A DNA stretch of 6,453 bases from Candidatus Solibacter sp. (lineage in GTDB: Bacteria > Acidobacteriota > Terriglobia > Bryobacterales > Bryobacteraceae): positions 1 to 6,453 of the forward strand of contig JADGNT010000299.1 in assembly GCA_017883345.1 (NCBI GenBank). Direction: 5' to 3'. The first letter of the stretch is position 1; each line of letters starts with the position of its first letter. The notes under the pieces are model-generated. The model was not told the origin of the DNA and ran no database searches. It saw only the letters and a list, made by a program, of their open reading frames with translations. Shown here in pieces: positions 1 to 6,123 of this stretch. Made by a program: the position numbers and the translations under genes.

Positions 1-1
1 C

Positions 2-916
2 CGGCGCCCGGCGTTGGCCGTGGCCGTGGTGTTGGTCATCGCCTGCGTGCCCATCGTCAGGAAACAGCGCCGCTCGGCGCGCTGGATCGAAAGGCCCATC
101 GACATCCGGACCACCATCGAGTACAAGACCGCCAAATGGCTGGACGCCCACCTGTCCGGCGCGCGCGTCTTCGCGCCCGGCTCCATCGGCTTCTGGCTGA
201 ACGCTTTCAGCGACGCGCCGCAACTCACCGGCGGCTTCGACAACGGCATCCGCAACCCCTTTGTGCCGAGTATCATCCTTCAGGTGTACGCGGGGGACCA
301 GCAACAATTCATGGTCGACCTGCTGCGGGCCTACGGATGCGACGCTATGATCGGCGGCGGCAAGGACAGCGCCGAGGTGTATCACCCGATTTCCCATCCC
401 GAGAAACTGCGCGGGCTCACCGGGTTGTGGCGCGATGGAGGCGACGCCGTCTACGACATTCCGCGGCGCTCGCGCTCTCTCGCCCACGTGATGCGCCCTG
501 GCGACGTGATGCAGCGCCCGCTTGCACTCTACGGGTTTTCGGCGCTTGACCCCTACCTGGCGGCGTTGGACGCTCCCGGCTATCCGGCCGCCCAGTTCCG
601 CTGGCGCGCTCCCAGCGTGGCCAGCGTGACCGCCGATCTGAAGCCGGACCAGGTCCTGAGCGTGCAGATCGCTTGGGACAAGGGGTGGAACGCGTCGGTT
701 GGCGGGCGGCCGGTTTCGACGTGGAGCGATAAACTGGGGCAGATGGTGGTGGAGCCAAAGTGCAGCGGACCCTGCACCGTCGAGCTCATTTACGATGGCG
801 GCACGGAAGGCATCTATGCGCGGGCGGTCGACGCCAGCGCGCTGGCCGGCGGGGGACTGTGGATTCTGGTGGCGATCTTATGGCGCAAGCGTTCGGGTTT
901 GACCAAGACGAATTGA
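2..916 (+). CDS. C-terminal part of a multi-pass membrane protein, GT-C/YfhO-like (partial, 5' end outside window)
   Basis: The reading frame is open at the left edge, so this is the tail of a longer gene; the TTG at 14 is only the first possible start inside the window. Counting from that TTG, residues 1-15 form a hydrophobic helix followed by basic residues. About 250 mostly soluble residues follow, then a second hydrophobic helix near 275-290 and a basic tail (RKR) ending at TGA. The C-terminal part of the soluble domain (about 215-265) has a GWNASVGG turn and a beta-rich stretch ending in ELIYDGG. This resembles the extracytoplasmic tail of YfhO-like and other GT-C membrane glycosyltransferases of cell-surface polysaccharide synthesis. 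Two cysteines, C250 and C254, could form a disulfide outside the cytoplasm. The catalytic N-terminal half is absent, so the substrate cannot be inferred. Confident as a real gene and membrane protein, only moderately so as GT-C-like. Confidence 0.7.
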   Translation, partial: RRPALAVAVVLVIACVPIVRKQRRSARWIERPIDIRTTIEYKTAKWLDAHLSGARVFAPGSIGFWLNAFSDAPQLTGGFDNGIRNPFVPSIILQVYAGDQQQFMVDLLRAYGCDAMIGGGKDSAEVYHPISHPEKLRGLTGLWRDGGDAVYDIPRRSRSLAHVMRPGDVMQRPLALYGFSALDPYLAALDAPGYPAAQFRWRAPSVASVTADLKPDQVLSVQIAWDKGWNASVGGRPVSTWSDKLGQMVVEPKCSGPCTVELIYDGGTEGIYARAVDASALAGGGLWILVAILWRKRSGLTKTN

Positions 917-1095
917 AGATGCTGCTGGTGGCCGTGCGCCAGATGCGGCGCACCTTCGCGGCGGCGCGCAAGACGGCCCCGGAGCCGCAGCCGGCGGTGG
1001 ACGCGTATGCCCGCCTGTATGACGGTCTCTACGCCAAACTGCTCGACATGGCGGGTCCGTTGCCGGCGGCCATCGAAGACGTGCTGGAAAAATAG
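880..1095 (+). CDS. Small hypothetical protein, 71 aa, overlapping the upstream gene
   Basis: I do not recognise this family. The ATG at 880 lies in another frame inside the last 37 bp of the upstream membrane-protein gene. A GGTGG at 868-872 sits 7 nt before it, a plausible ribosome-binding site, so translation is probably coupled. The same frame is open further upstream (from an ATG at 760), but that part only shadows the membrane protein, so 880 is preferred; ATG 919 is a weaker alternative. The product is predicted to be soluble and mainly helical: an N-terminal helix (about 9-31) rich in Leu, Val and Arg, a Pro-rich hinge (PEPQP, about 34-38) and a second helix (about 40-70) with a YARLYDGLYAKLL pattern. 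It has no Cys or His and no signal peptide. It ends with two tandem in-frame TAG codons just before a strong hairpin. An accessory role to the membrane protein is a guess from position. Confidence 0.6.
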   Translation: MAQAFGFDQDELKMLLVAVRQMRRTFAAARKTAPEPQPAVDAYARLYDGLYAKLLDMAGPLPAAIEDVLEK

Positions 1096-1102
1096 TAGAG
1101 AT

Positions 1103-1152
1103 CGCTCCCTGACGGTCGCGGCTCGGATCAGAGCCGCGACCGTCAGGGAGCG
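1103..1152. terminator. Perfect 22-bp inverted repeat, probable bidirectional terminator between convergent genes
   Basis: Positions 1103-1124 and 1131-1152 are exact reverse complements, with a 6-nt loop (GGATCA). The hairpin begins 7 nt after the stop of the 71-aa gene on the + strand and 9 nt after the stop of the oxidoreductase gene on the minus strand. On the + strand it is followed by a T-rich run (TCTTGATTTTT, 1153-1163). On the minus strand a T5 run appears further out, within about 15 nt. Its place between two converging genes and its stability support a terminator for both. The arm (CTCCCTGACGGTCGCGGCTC) also has the look of a dispersed palindrome of the REP type; I recall near-identical palindromes in Acidobacteriota and related genomes but cannot confirm this here. 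Confidence 0.8.
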
Positions 1153-1161
1153 TCTTGATTT

Positions 1162-2172
1162 TTACAGCGTTACCTTTTCGCCCGTTCGGCAGGAACGGTA
1201 GATGGCGTCGACGATTTCCATGGCCTGCACGCCTTCCTCGCCGGCCACCATTGGTTTGCGGCCTTTGGCGATGGCGTCGCCGAAATCCAGGAACTGGCGC
1301 TCGAAGGGTTCGAGCGAAATCGCCATGGGGTCGCTCGCGCCCGAGGCGACTACGCTCGCCACCGGCGCCGGGTCGCCGGCATCGTTCTCCACGTCCCAGG
1401 TGGTCAGCTTGTCGCCGGAGATGATGGCGGTCCCCTTGGTGCCGTGGAATTCGGTGCGCTCGGTGTACCCTGGCCAGAAGGCCGTGGAGGCCTGGATCAC
1501 GCCCGTCGCGCCGCTGGCGAATTTCATCACGGTATTGACGACGTCCTCGGATTCAATCTTGTGGAGGGCGCCCAGTTGCCAGACGCCGAAGAGTTCCTTC
1601 ACGGGGCCGGCGAGCCAGCGTAGGATATCGACGCCGTGGATCGCCTGATTGATCAGCGCGCCGCCGCCTTCGGTTTGCCAACTGCCCTTGATGGGGCGCG
1701 AGTAATACTCGGGCGAGCGGTACCACTTGACGTAGCAATCGGCCTGCAGCAGTTTGCCGAGGCGTCCGCCGGCGATGGCCTTGGCGAGGAACAGGCTGGC
1801 GTCGTCGAAGCGGTGCTGGCTGACCACGCCCAGCAGAATGCCCGCCTGGCGCGCGGTCTCCACCATCAGGCGCGCGGTTTCGAGGTTGGTGGAGATGGGT
1901 TTCTGCACTTGCACGTGCTTGCCCGTTTCGGCGCAGACGGCGATCGGCTGCATGCGGAAATCCGGAAAGGTGCAGACGTCGACGTAGTCCACCTTGGGGT
2001 GGCGGCACACCTCTTCATAGGTGGCGACGAACTCGGCGCCGTACTGTTCGGCGAAACGCCGTCCGCCCGCCTGGTTGATGTCCGTGCACACGGTCAACTG
2101 GAACCCGATGTTTTTATAGGCCTGGGCGTGCTTGTGCGAGATCGCGCCCGTGCCAATCATTCCGACTCTCAT
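1162..2172 (-). CDS. Gfo/Idh/MocA-family NAD(P)-dependent oxidoreductase
   Basis: This 336-residue protein is typical in length for the family, whose members oxidise or reduce sugars, inositols and related polyols with NAD(P). It starts directly with a Rossmann strand and the dinucleotide-binding turn MIGTGAIS (5-12), with D31 at the end of the second strand. The family's EKP motif reads QKP here (90-92), keeping the key lysine K91. The C-terminal alpha/beta domain follows, with GGGALINQAIHGVD (169-182). In it H179 matches the catalytic histidine, and N175 stands where inositol dehydrogenases have Asp; the NQxxH form is known in many members. There is no signal peptide, so it is probably cytoplasmic. 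The ATG at 2172 fits the Rossmann start, but I see no good Shine-Dalgarno. It is the last minus-strand gene, 87 bp after the DtxR gene, and may be partly uncoupled from it. The family is certain; the substrate is unknown. Confidence 0.93.
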   Translation of the reverse strand: MRVGMIGTGAISHKHAQAYKNIGFQLTVCTDINQAGGRRFAEQYGAEFVATYEEVCRHPKVDYVDVCTFPDFRMQPIAVCAETGKHVQVQKPISTNLETARLMVETARQAGILLGVVSQHRFDDASLFLAKAIAGGRLGKLLQADCYVKWYRSPEYYSRPIKGSWQTEGGGALINQAIHGVDILRWLAGPVKELFGVWQLGALHKIESEDVVNTVMKFASGATGVIQASTAFWPGYTERTEFHGTKGTAIISGDKLTTWDVENDAGDPAPVASVVASGASDPMAISLEPFERQFLDFGDAIAKGRKPMVAGEEGVQAMEIVDAIYRSCRTGEKVTL

Positions 2173-2210
2173 GGATACCGTCTATTCTAGCCGGATTGGG
2201 CGTGCCAACC

Positions 2211-2282
2211 GGGGACAGACAGGCCTGACAGCGAATTTCCGGCAAAGTCAGCCAGAAATTCATGTCAGGCTTGTCAGTCCCC
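2211..2282. repeat. 72-nt compound inverted repeat (REP/MITE-like) overlapping the 3' end of the DtxR gene
   Basis: The outer arms 2211-2230 (GGGGACAGACAGGCCTGACA) and 2263-2282 pair over 20 bp with two mismatches, one of which can form a G-U pair in RNA. Inside them a second pair, GAATTTC (2233-2239) and GAAATTC (2255-2261), extends the hairpin, and GGC/GCC (2241-2243 and 2251-2253) closes a 7-nt loop. The right arm encodes the last seven residues of the DtxR-family protein, and its stop codon (2260-2262) lies in the inner stem. There is no T-run after the hairpin on the minus strand, so it is not a classic intrinsic terminator. The architecture resembles REP-type palindromes mobilised by RAYT/Y1 transposases, or a small non-autonomous element. 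The remaining gap (2173-2210) holds a TAGAAT (minus strand, 2189-2184) but no convincing -35 element. Confidence 0.7.
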
Positions 2283-2937
2283 CCGCGTCGCCCACCCAGA
2301 CCTTGCCGGCGGCTCCGCGTTCCAGGCGCACCGTGCGGCCGGCGATACGCAGTTCGATCTCCGCGTCCGCCGCCGACACCTCTACTTCCACGCCCGGCCG
2401 AATTCCCGCGCCATCCAGATACTCCAGCAGCTTGCGATCGCGCTCGAAGACGCTGACCACCACCAGCCGGTCGCCCGGCCGCGCTTCTCCCAACGGCTTG
2501 AGTCCGCGCCGGCGGCGGTGGCTCGGCGAATCCATCCCCACCTGGTTGCCGTGTGGGCACACGCTTGCCGTACCTAGCTTATCGATCAGCTTGCGCTCGA
2601 AGTCGGCGGATACGGCGTGCTCGAGCTGCTCCGCCTCGTCGTGAACTTTGTACCATTCGAGGTCGAAGATCTCGGTCAGCATGCGCTCGATCAGGTGATG
2701 ACGGTTCAACAGGCGGTTGGTGATTTCGCGGCCGGCGGCGGTCAGAGAGATCTGGCCTTCCTCGCCCACCTGGATCAACGCGTCGCGGCGCAGCCGCCTG
2801 ATCGCCATGGTGACCGCCGGCGCGGATACGCCGAGCCAGCGCACCAGCGTCACGGCTTTGACGGTTTCGCCCTCGCTCTCGGCCTCGGCGATGGCCTTCA
2901 GGTAATTCTCTTTGGAAATGGTGATGCGCAGGGGCAA
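2260..2937 (-). CDS. DtxR/MntR-family metal-dependent transcriptional repressor with C-terminal FeoA/SH3-like domain
   Basis: The protein has 225 residues, the length of three-domain DtxR/IdeR proteins; such regulators bind Fe2+ or Mn2+ and then repress metal-uptake genes. Residues about 7-73 form the winged helix (ENYLKAI; VSAPAVTMAIRRLRRDALI; wing ISLTAAG). Residues about 75-140 form the dimerisation and metal-binding domain, with RHHLIERML (79-87), VHDEAEQLEH (98-107) and CPHGNQVG (127-134). Residues about 150-219 are a FeoA/SH3-like domain. Matched by eye to DtxR and MntR, the likely ligands are H80, E84, H99, E103, E106 and H107. E103 sits where DtxR has Cys102 and MntR has Glu99. N11 replaces DtxR Met10 or MntR Asp8. 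The start is a TTG at 2937, 9 bp after the upstream stop, with only a weak AGG before it. The last seven residues come from an inverted repeat. The family is sure; the metal is undecided. Confidence 0.92.
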   Translation of the reverse strand: MPLRITISKENYLKAIAEAESEGETVKAVTLVRWLGVSAPAVTMAIRRLRRDALIQVGEEGQISLTAAGREITNRLLNRHHLIERMLTEIFDLEWYKVHDEAEQLEHAVSADFERKLIDKLGTASVCPHGNQVGMDSPSHRRRRGLKPLGEARPGDRLVVVSVFERDRKLLEYLDGAGIRPGVEVEVSAADAEIELRIAGRTVRLERGAAGKVWVGDAGGLTSLT

Positions 2938-2946
2938 GCGATTGGC

Positions 2947-4095
2947 CTAGAGTTCCTCGAAGGTCTTGCCGTCGAACCAGTAAGTGCGCTCGTCGATCTT
3001 GCCTGCCTGCCCGGCGGCACTCTCGCCCTCCAGGCGGACGCGGTAGGCGCCCGGTATCAGCATGACCAGTTTGGTGCGCGCGGTCAGCGGGCTCCCGGCC
3101 TGGGGGGGCTTCGGGTTGGGTAGCGCCGATTGTCCCAGCGCCCGTTCGCCTTCGTACTTGCCGGTGGCGCGCGCGTAGCCGTCGAGAGAGACCCAATTGA
3201 CGGTCACCTTGCGGTAACTCCGATCCACGCGGAAGCGGATGGCGTACTGTCCTTGGGCCGCCGCCAACCGCTTGACCATTTCCGGCTCCGCGCGGACCTT
3301 GCCTTGCAGATACTTTTCGTCCATGTTCGGAATGTACACAGCCTGCGACGCGGTGACGCCGACCGCGGCCGATTGGCTGCTTGCCAGGTTGCGGACCTCC
3401 TGGTCGAGTTCCGCTTCCTCGGAGTAAGCCCCGTAGATGCCGGGTTTCAAGACGCCCTGCATGAGCTTGGCCAGCAGTTGTTTGGCCGCTGCCGCGCTTT
3501 CCGCGGCCACGGTGACGCGGTGGACGCCGTGCAGCCCCGCCGGCGCCATCACTGCCCAGGTTAAGGGCGCCGCCGACACCATCATTCCGGCATGCTCCCA
3601 GGTAGTTATGGGCCTCATCGAAGTCTCTGTCCCTAGCGCCCGCGCCAGGTCGTGGCGCGTTGCGTAGATGTCGCCCGCCACCTCATGCAGCGGTGGTTCT
3701 TCCTTGAACTCGAGCGGCATGGCGGCCTCCAGGCGGCCGGCCAGATCCAACATCCAACTCTTCACCAGACGGCTGGCGATCCCTTGGGTGGGGCGCTTGA
3801 GCGTGACCGTGGTCTGCCCGTTGGCCGGCTCGAAAAACACCCACATGTCGTGCCATACCTCGAAATGGCAGTGCGGCGCGATTTCCGGAAACGCCACGGG
3901 CAGTTTTCGACCCACCTGCTCGTCGTAGTAGCTTGCCAGCCGTGCCAGGGCGGCTTCATAGGAGAGGGGCGTCAGAAACCGCGTGGACAGCACCGCATCC
4001 GGCCCCGGCGGGCTGACCAGCGGCTGTGCCCGGCCGGCCGCGCCCCAACTTCCCAGCACCAACGCCAAGACCAACGCGCGCTTCGCTTGGCTCAT
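2947..4095 (-). CDS. Secreted or periplasmic protein of unknown family, 382 aa
   Basis: I do not recognise this family. The N-terminus is a clear signal peptide: basic MSQAKR, a hydrophobic core ALVLALVLGSWGAA, and a likely signal peptidase I site after GRA (about residue 23). No lipobox cysteine and no later membrane helix are visible. The mature part is mixed alpha/beta. It has a His/Cys/Trp patch around 75-85 (PHCHFEVWHDMWV) and an Ala-rich helix about 197-215. A Pro-rich linker (about 326-336) precedes a C-terminal beta-rich segment (about 340-382) ending YWFDGKTFEEL. The ATG at 4095 has a strong Shine-Dalgarno (AAAGGAG, 6 nt away). The gene sits 15 bp after the methyltransferase and 9 bp before the DtxR-family gene, so it is almost certainly co-transcribed with both. 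A metal-binding role is suggested only by the His/Cys patch and the regulator next door. A C7 run on the coding strand (3108-3102) lies in the linker. Confidence 0.85.
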   Translation of the reverse strand: MSQAKRALVLALVLGSWGAAGRAQPLVSPPGPDAVLSTRFLTPLSYEAALARLASYYDEQVGRKLPVAFPEIAPHCHFEVWHDMWVFFEPANGQTTVTLKRPTQGIASRLVKSWMLDLAGRLEAAMPLEFKEEPPLHEVAGDIYATRHDLARALGTETSMRPITTWEHAGMMVSAAPLTWAVMAPAGLHGVHRVTVAAESAAAAKQLLAKLMQGVLKPGIYGAYSEEAELDQEVRNLASSQSAAVGVTASQAVYIPNMDEKYLQGKVRAEPEMVKRLAAAQGQYAIRFRVDRSYRKVTVNWVSLDGYARATGKYEGERALGQSALPNPKPPQAGSPLTARTKLVMLIPGAYRVRLEGESAAGQAGKIDERTYWFDGKTFEEL

Positions 4096-4101
4096 GCGGT
4101 T

Positions 4102-4108
4102 CTCCTTT
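4102..4108 (-). promoter_or_regulatory. Shine-Dalgarno AAAGGAG for the secreted-protein gene
   Basis: Minus-strand AAAGGAG lies 6 nt before the ATG at 4095, inside the 15-bp gap after the methyltransferase stop. It fixes the start of the secreted protein and supports translation as part of the operon. Confidence 0.8.
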
Positions 4109-4110
4109 GG

Positions 4111-4797
4111 CTACTTCCGCGCCACCAGCACGCGCGAGGGATAAAATGTTTGCCGGACCATACGGTCCTGCAGAATCTCAAACCGTGCCGATTCGATCAG
4201 TTCCGGAACGCGCTGCTCCACCTGGCGGCCCCAGAATGCCGGCGCCAGCTTGCCCAAAACTTTATATACCGCGTTGAACGATGGCGTGTTCTGCCCGATC
4301 AGTACCAGCGTCAGGTTGCCGCGATCGCGCAAGATCCGCCGGAACTCGCCCAGCGTGCCCACAATATCGTCCGCCGAAAGCAGTTCCAGCAGGTAGCAGC
4401 AGAAGATGGCGTCGAAGGCTTCGTTGCGGAAGGGCATGTGACGCGCATCCACCGCCTGGCAGTGCGCCTTCGCCGCCGGGTACTTGTGGCGTGCGGTGCG
4501 CTGCGTGCGCGCCGCCATGTTCGGCGAAAGATCCACTCCCAGCGTGGTGCCCATGCTGTTGGCGCGCACCAGGCGGCGGAACATCTCTCCGCTGCCCGTG
4601 GCCACTTCCAACACCTTCATCCCGTCGCGCAGCCCGCTTGCCCCCAGCGCACAGCCATGCGCCCGCGAGTGAAAGAACATCGTCGATACCGGGTATACCG
4701 CCGCCAGCCGGTCATACACGCGCCGCGTCCGCTCCGCCAGCGTATGGGGCATTCCGTTTACGGGCCAGGCGATCGCGGTTTCTTCCAGTCTATTCAA
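4111..4797 (-). CDS. Class I SAM-dependent methyltransferase, UbiE-like (Methyltransf_11 type)
   Basis: The protein has 228 residues, a normal length for a single-domain class I methyltransferase. After an N-terminal cap (TRRVYDRLAAVYP, 24-36, as in UbiE-type enzymes) comes SAM motif I, VLEVATGSG (62-70). The acidic residue ending strand 2 is D89 in GVDLS, and D117 in VDARHMPF matches the adenine-contact position. The post-motif strand is FDAIFCCYLLELL (128-140), and a FRRILRDRGNL segment (152-162) follows. No signal peptide or membrane helix is present, so it acts in the cytoplasm. The start is a TTG at 4797, chosen because AAGGAG stands 5 nt before it; the first internal ATG is at codon 16. 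The gene starts 9 bp after the kinase stop. UbiE-like enzymes methylate quinones, lipids and many small molecules. The ubiquinone/menaquinone role cannot be assigned here, and the neighbours do not reveal the substrate. Confidence 0.9.
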   Translation of the reverse strand: MNRLEETAIAWPVNGMPHTLAERTRRVYDRLAAVYPVSTMFFHSRAHGCALGASGLRDGMKVLEVATGSGEMFRRLVRANSMGTTLGVDLSPNMAARTQRTARHKYPAAKAHCQAVDARHMPFRNEAFDAIFCCYLLELLSADDIVGTLGEFRRILRDRGNLTLVLIGQNTPSFNAVYKVLGKLAPAFWGRQVEQRVPELIESARFEILQDRMVRQTFYPSRVLVARK

Positions 4798-4802
4798 AAT
4801 CG

Positions 4803-4808
4803 CTCCTT
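4803..4808 (-). promoter_or_regulatory. Shine-Dalgarno AAGGAG overlapping the kinase stop codon; decides a TTG start
   Basis: Minus-strand AAGGAG overlaps the TAA stop of the kinase gene by two bases (AA) and sits 5 nt before the TTG at 4797. This supports TTG as the methyltransferase start and points to translational coupling between kinase and methyltransferase. Confidence 0.8.
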
Positions 4809-6108
4809 AGGCTGCCGGCGCACTCTCTAACTCCGGCACTTCGATCTGGATGCGCGCGCCCTTGCCCGGCTCGCTGTCGATCCACATGCGGTACTCGCTG
4901 CCGAACAGCACTTTCAGCCGTTCGTGCACGTTGTTGACGCCGATTCCCCGGTCCAACAGCGTGGCCAGTTTCTCTTCCGGGATGCCGACCCCGTCGTCCT
5001 CCACCAGCAGATGCAACTTGCTGGCCGTGCGATAGGCCCGAATCCGGATTGTACCGCCCTCCACCTTACTCCTTAAACCGTGCTTGATGGAATTCTCCAC
5101 CAGCGGTTGCAGCAGCATGCTGGGAACCAGCATATCCAGGGTATCCTCCGCCACGTCCCGTTCAAAGCGGAGTTTGTCGCCGAAGCGCACCACCTCGATC
5201 GCCAGGTAGTCCTCAATGAAGCTCAATTCGTCGCGCAGCGTGCTGAAATTCTCGTGTTTGCGGAGCAAGCGGCGGAGCACTTTGCTGAGCCGCACCACCA
5301 TGACGCGCGCCTGGCTCGGGTCCGTGCGGATTAGCGAAGACACCGAGTTCAGCGTGTTGAACAGAAAATGAGGGTTGATCTGGCTGGTCAGCGCGGCCAA
5401 CCGCGCTTCCACCAGCAGCCGCTCCTGTTCCTCCAGTTTCTTCTCGTTGCGCGTGTTGTTCCAGATTTTTAGCGGGATGGCGACGGCGAACAGCGAGGAT
5501 GCGTAGATCGCCGCCCAGGTTAAGGCCGGCCGAGGGCTGCCGGGCGGATTCATGGAGAAAACCCTCCAGCCATCCAGCAACTGGCGCAGGAACTCCGCCA
5601 CCAGAATCCCCGCGGTGAATTCCAGGTGAAATGCGGTGCGCCGGTGATTCCGGCTCTCTTTGAAGAAACGGTAGACGTTCAGATCGAAGAACGGAGTGAA
5701 TCGCCAGATCTCGTCCGTATCCGGCGCCAGATCGCGCAGCACCCCGCCGAGCACGCCTACCGCCGCCAGCAGGGGCATGGTCATCTGTTCGCCACCCGAA
5801 GGATTGAGCATGGCCGGCAGCGAAATCAGAACGCCCGACGCCAGTCCGGTGACATATCCCCCGAGGATGCCCGCGATCAGGCTTCCTTCCAGCCCCAGGT
5901 CGGCCGCCGGATAGCTCTTGCTGAACACGCGGATCGCCACGCTCACCCCGAAGGCGCTGGCCAGCCACAGGGAAAGCGCCACCCGCTGGTTCAGCGTCCG
6001 CGTCTCCCCCATGAGCAGGCTCTTGAAGCTGTTGGACCGCGCCAGCACGCTCGCGATCGAGGCCATGGCGGCGAGTTTGACCAACAGCGGGAAGTAGCTT
6101 TCCAGCAT
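4807..6108 (-). CDS. LytS/YehU-type sensor histidine kinase with 5TMR-like membrane domain
   Basis: The 433-residue protein senses through its membrane part and phosphorylates a response regulator, in this family normally a LytTR-type one. About six hydrophobic segments are visible in the N-terminal half (about 5-23, 43-62, 74-98, 110-125, 163-177, 196-215). The GSLIAGILGGYVTGLASGVL stretch (75-94) is typical of the 5TMR_LYT domain. A charged helix (about 219-240) links to the His_kinase domain with the phospho-acceptor motif QINPHFLFN (H247). The ATPase domain follows: N box LVENSIKHG (336-344), G1 DDGVGI (371-376) and G2 GIGVNNVHERL (388-398), ending at a GKGARIQIEVP strand. All key residues are present, so it should be active. 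The ATG at 6108 is directly preceded by an in-frame TGA, which excludes longer starts; no Shine-Dalgarno is visible. It is the first gene of the minus-strand operon, and no response regulator gene lies beside it. Confidence 0.93.
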   Translation of the reverse strand: MLESYFPLLVKLAAMASIASVLARSNSFKSLLMGETRTLNQRVALSLWLASAFGVSVAIRVFSKSYPAADLGLEGSLIAGILGGYVTGLASGVLISLPAMLNPSGGEQMTMPLLAAVGVLGGVLRDLAPDTDEIWRFTPFFDLNVYRFFKESRNHRRTAFHLEFTAGILVAEFLRQLLDGWRVFSMNPPGSPRPALTWAAIYASSLFAVAIPLKIWNNTRNEKKLEEQERLLVEARLAALTSQINPHFLFNTLNSVSSLIRTDPSQARVMVVRLSKVLRRLLRKHENFSTLRDELSFIEDYLAIEVVRFGDKLRFERDVAEDTLDMLVPSMLLQPLVENSIKHGLRSKVEGGTIRIRAYRTASKLHLLVEDDGVGIPEEKLATLLDRGIGVNNVHERLKVLFGSEYRMWIDSEPGKGARIQIEVPELESAPAA

Positions 6109-6123
6109 TCAGTGCCGTAAGCT

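Noticed and set aside
2184..2189. Minus-strand TAGAAT as the promoter of the oxidoreductase gene
   Set aside because: It lies only about 12 nt before the ATG, and the nearest -35-like TTGGCA is 13 nt away, too close for a normal promoter.
1636..2190. A 184-codon open frame on the + strand opposite the oxidoreductase
   Set aside because: It lies antisense to a certain Gfo/Idh/MocA gene and has no recognisable motif or ribosome-binding site.
2211..2282. The compound inverted repeat as an intrinsic terminator of the DtxR gene
   Set aside because: No T-run follows the hairpin on the minus strand, and the stem begins inside the coding sequence.
3102..3108. A G7 run (C7 on the coding strand) in the secreted-protein gene as a phase-variation site
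   Set aside because: Seven bases is short for slippage-driven switching, and in a GC-rich genome it simply encodes Pro codons in the linker.
3652..4830. A 392-codon open frame on the + strand opposite the methyltransferase and secreted-protein genes
   Set aside because: It runs antisense to two well-supported genes, and its translation is rich in His, Arg and Gln with no domain. It is a GC-driven shadow frame.
5626..6120. A 164-codon + strand frame opposite the kinase N-terminus
   Set aside because: The opposite strand has clear membrane helices of the LytS-type domain, and this frame reads as a low-complexity His/Arg/Gln-rich shadow.
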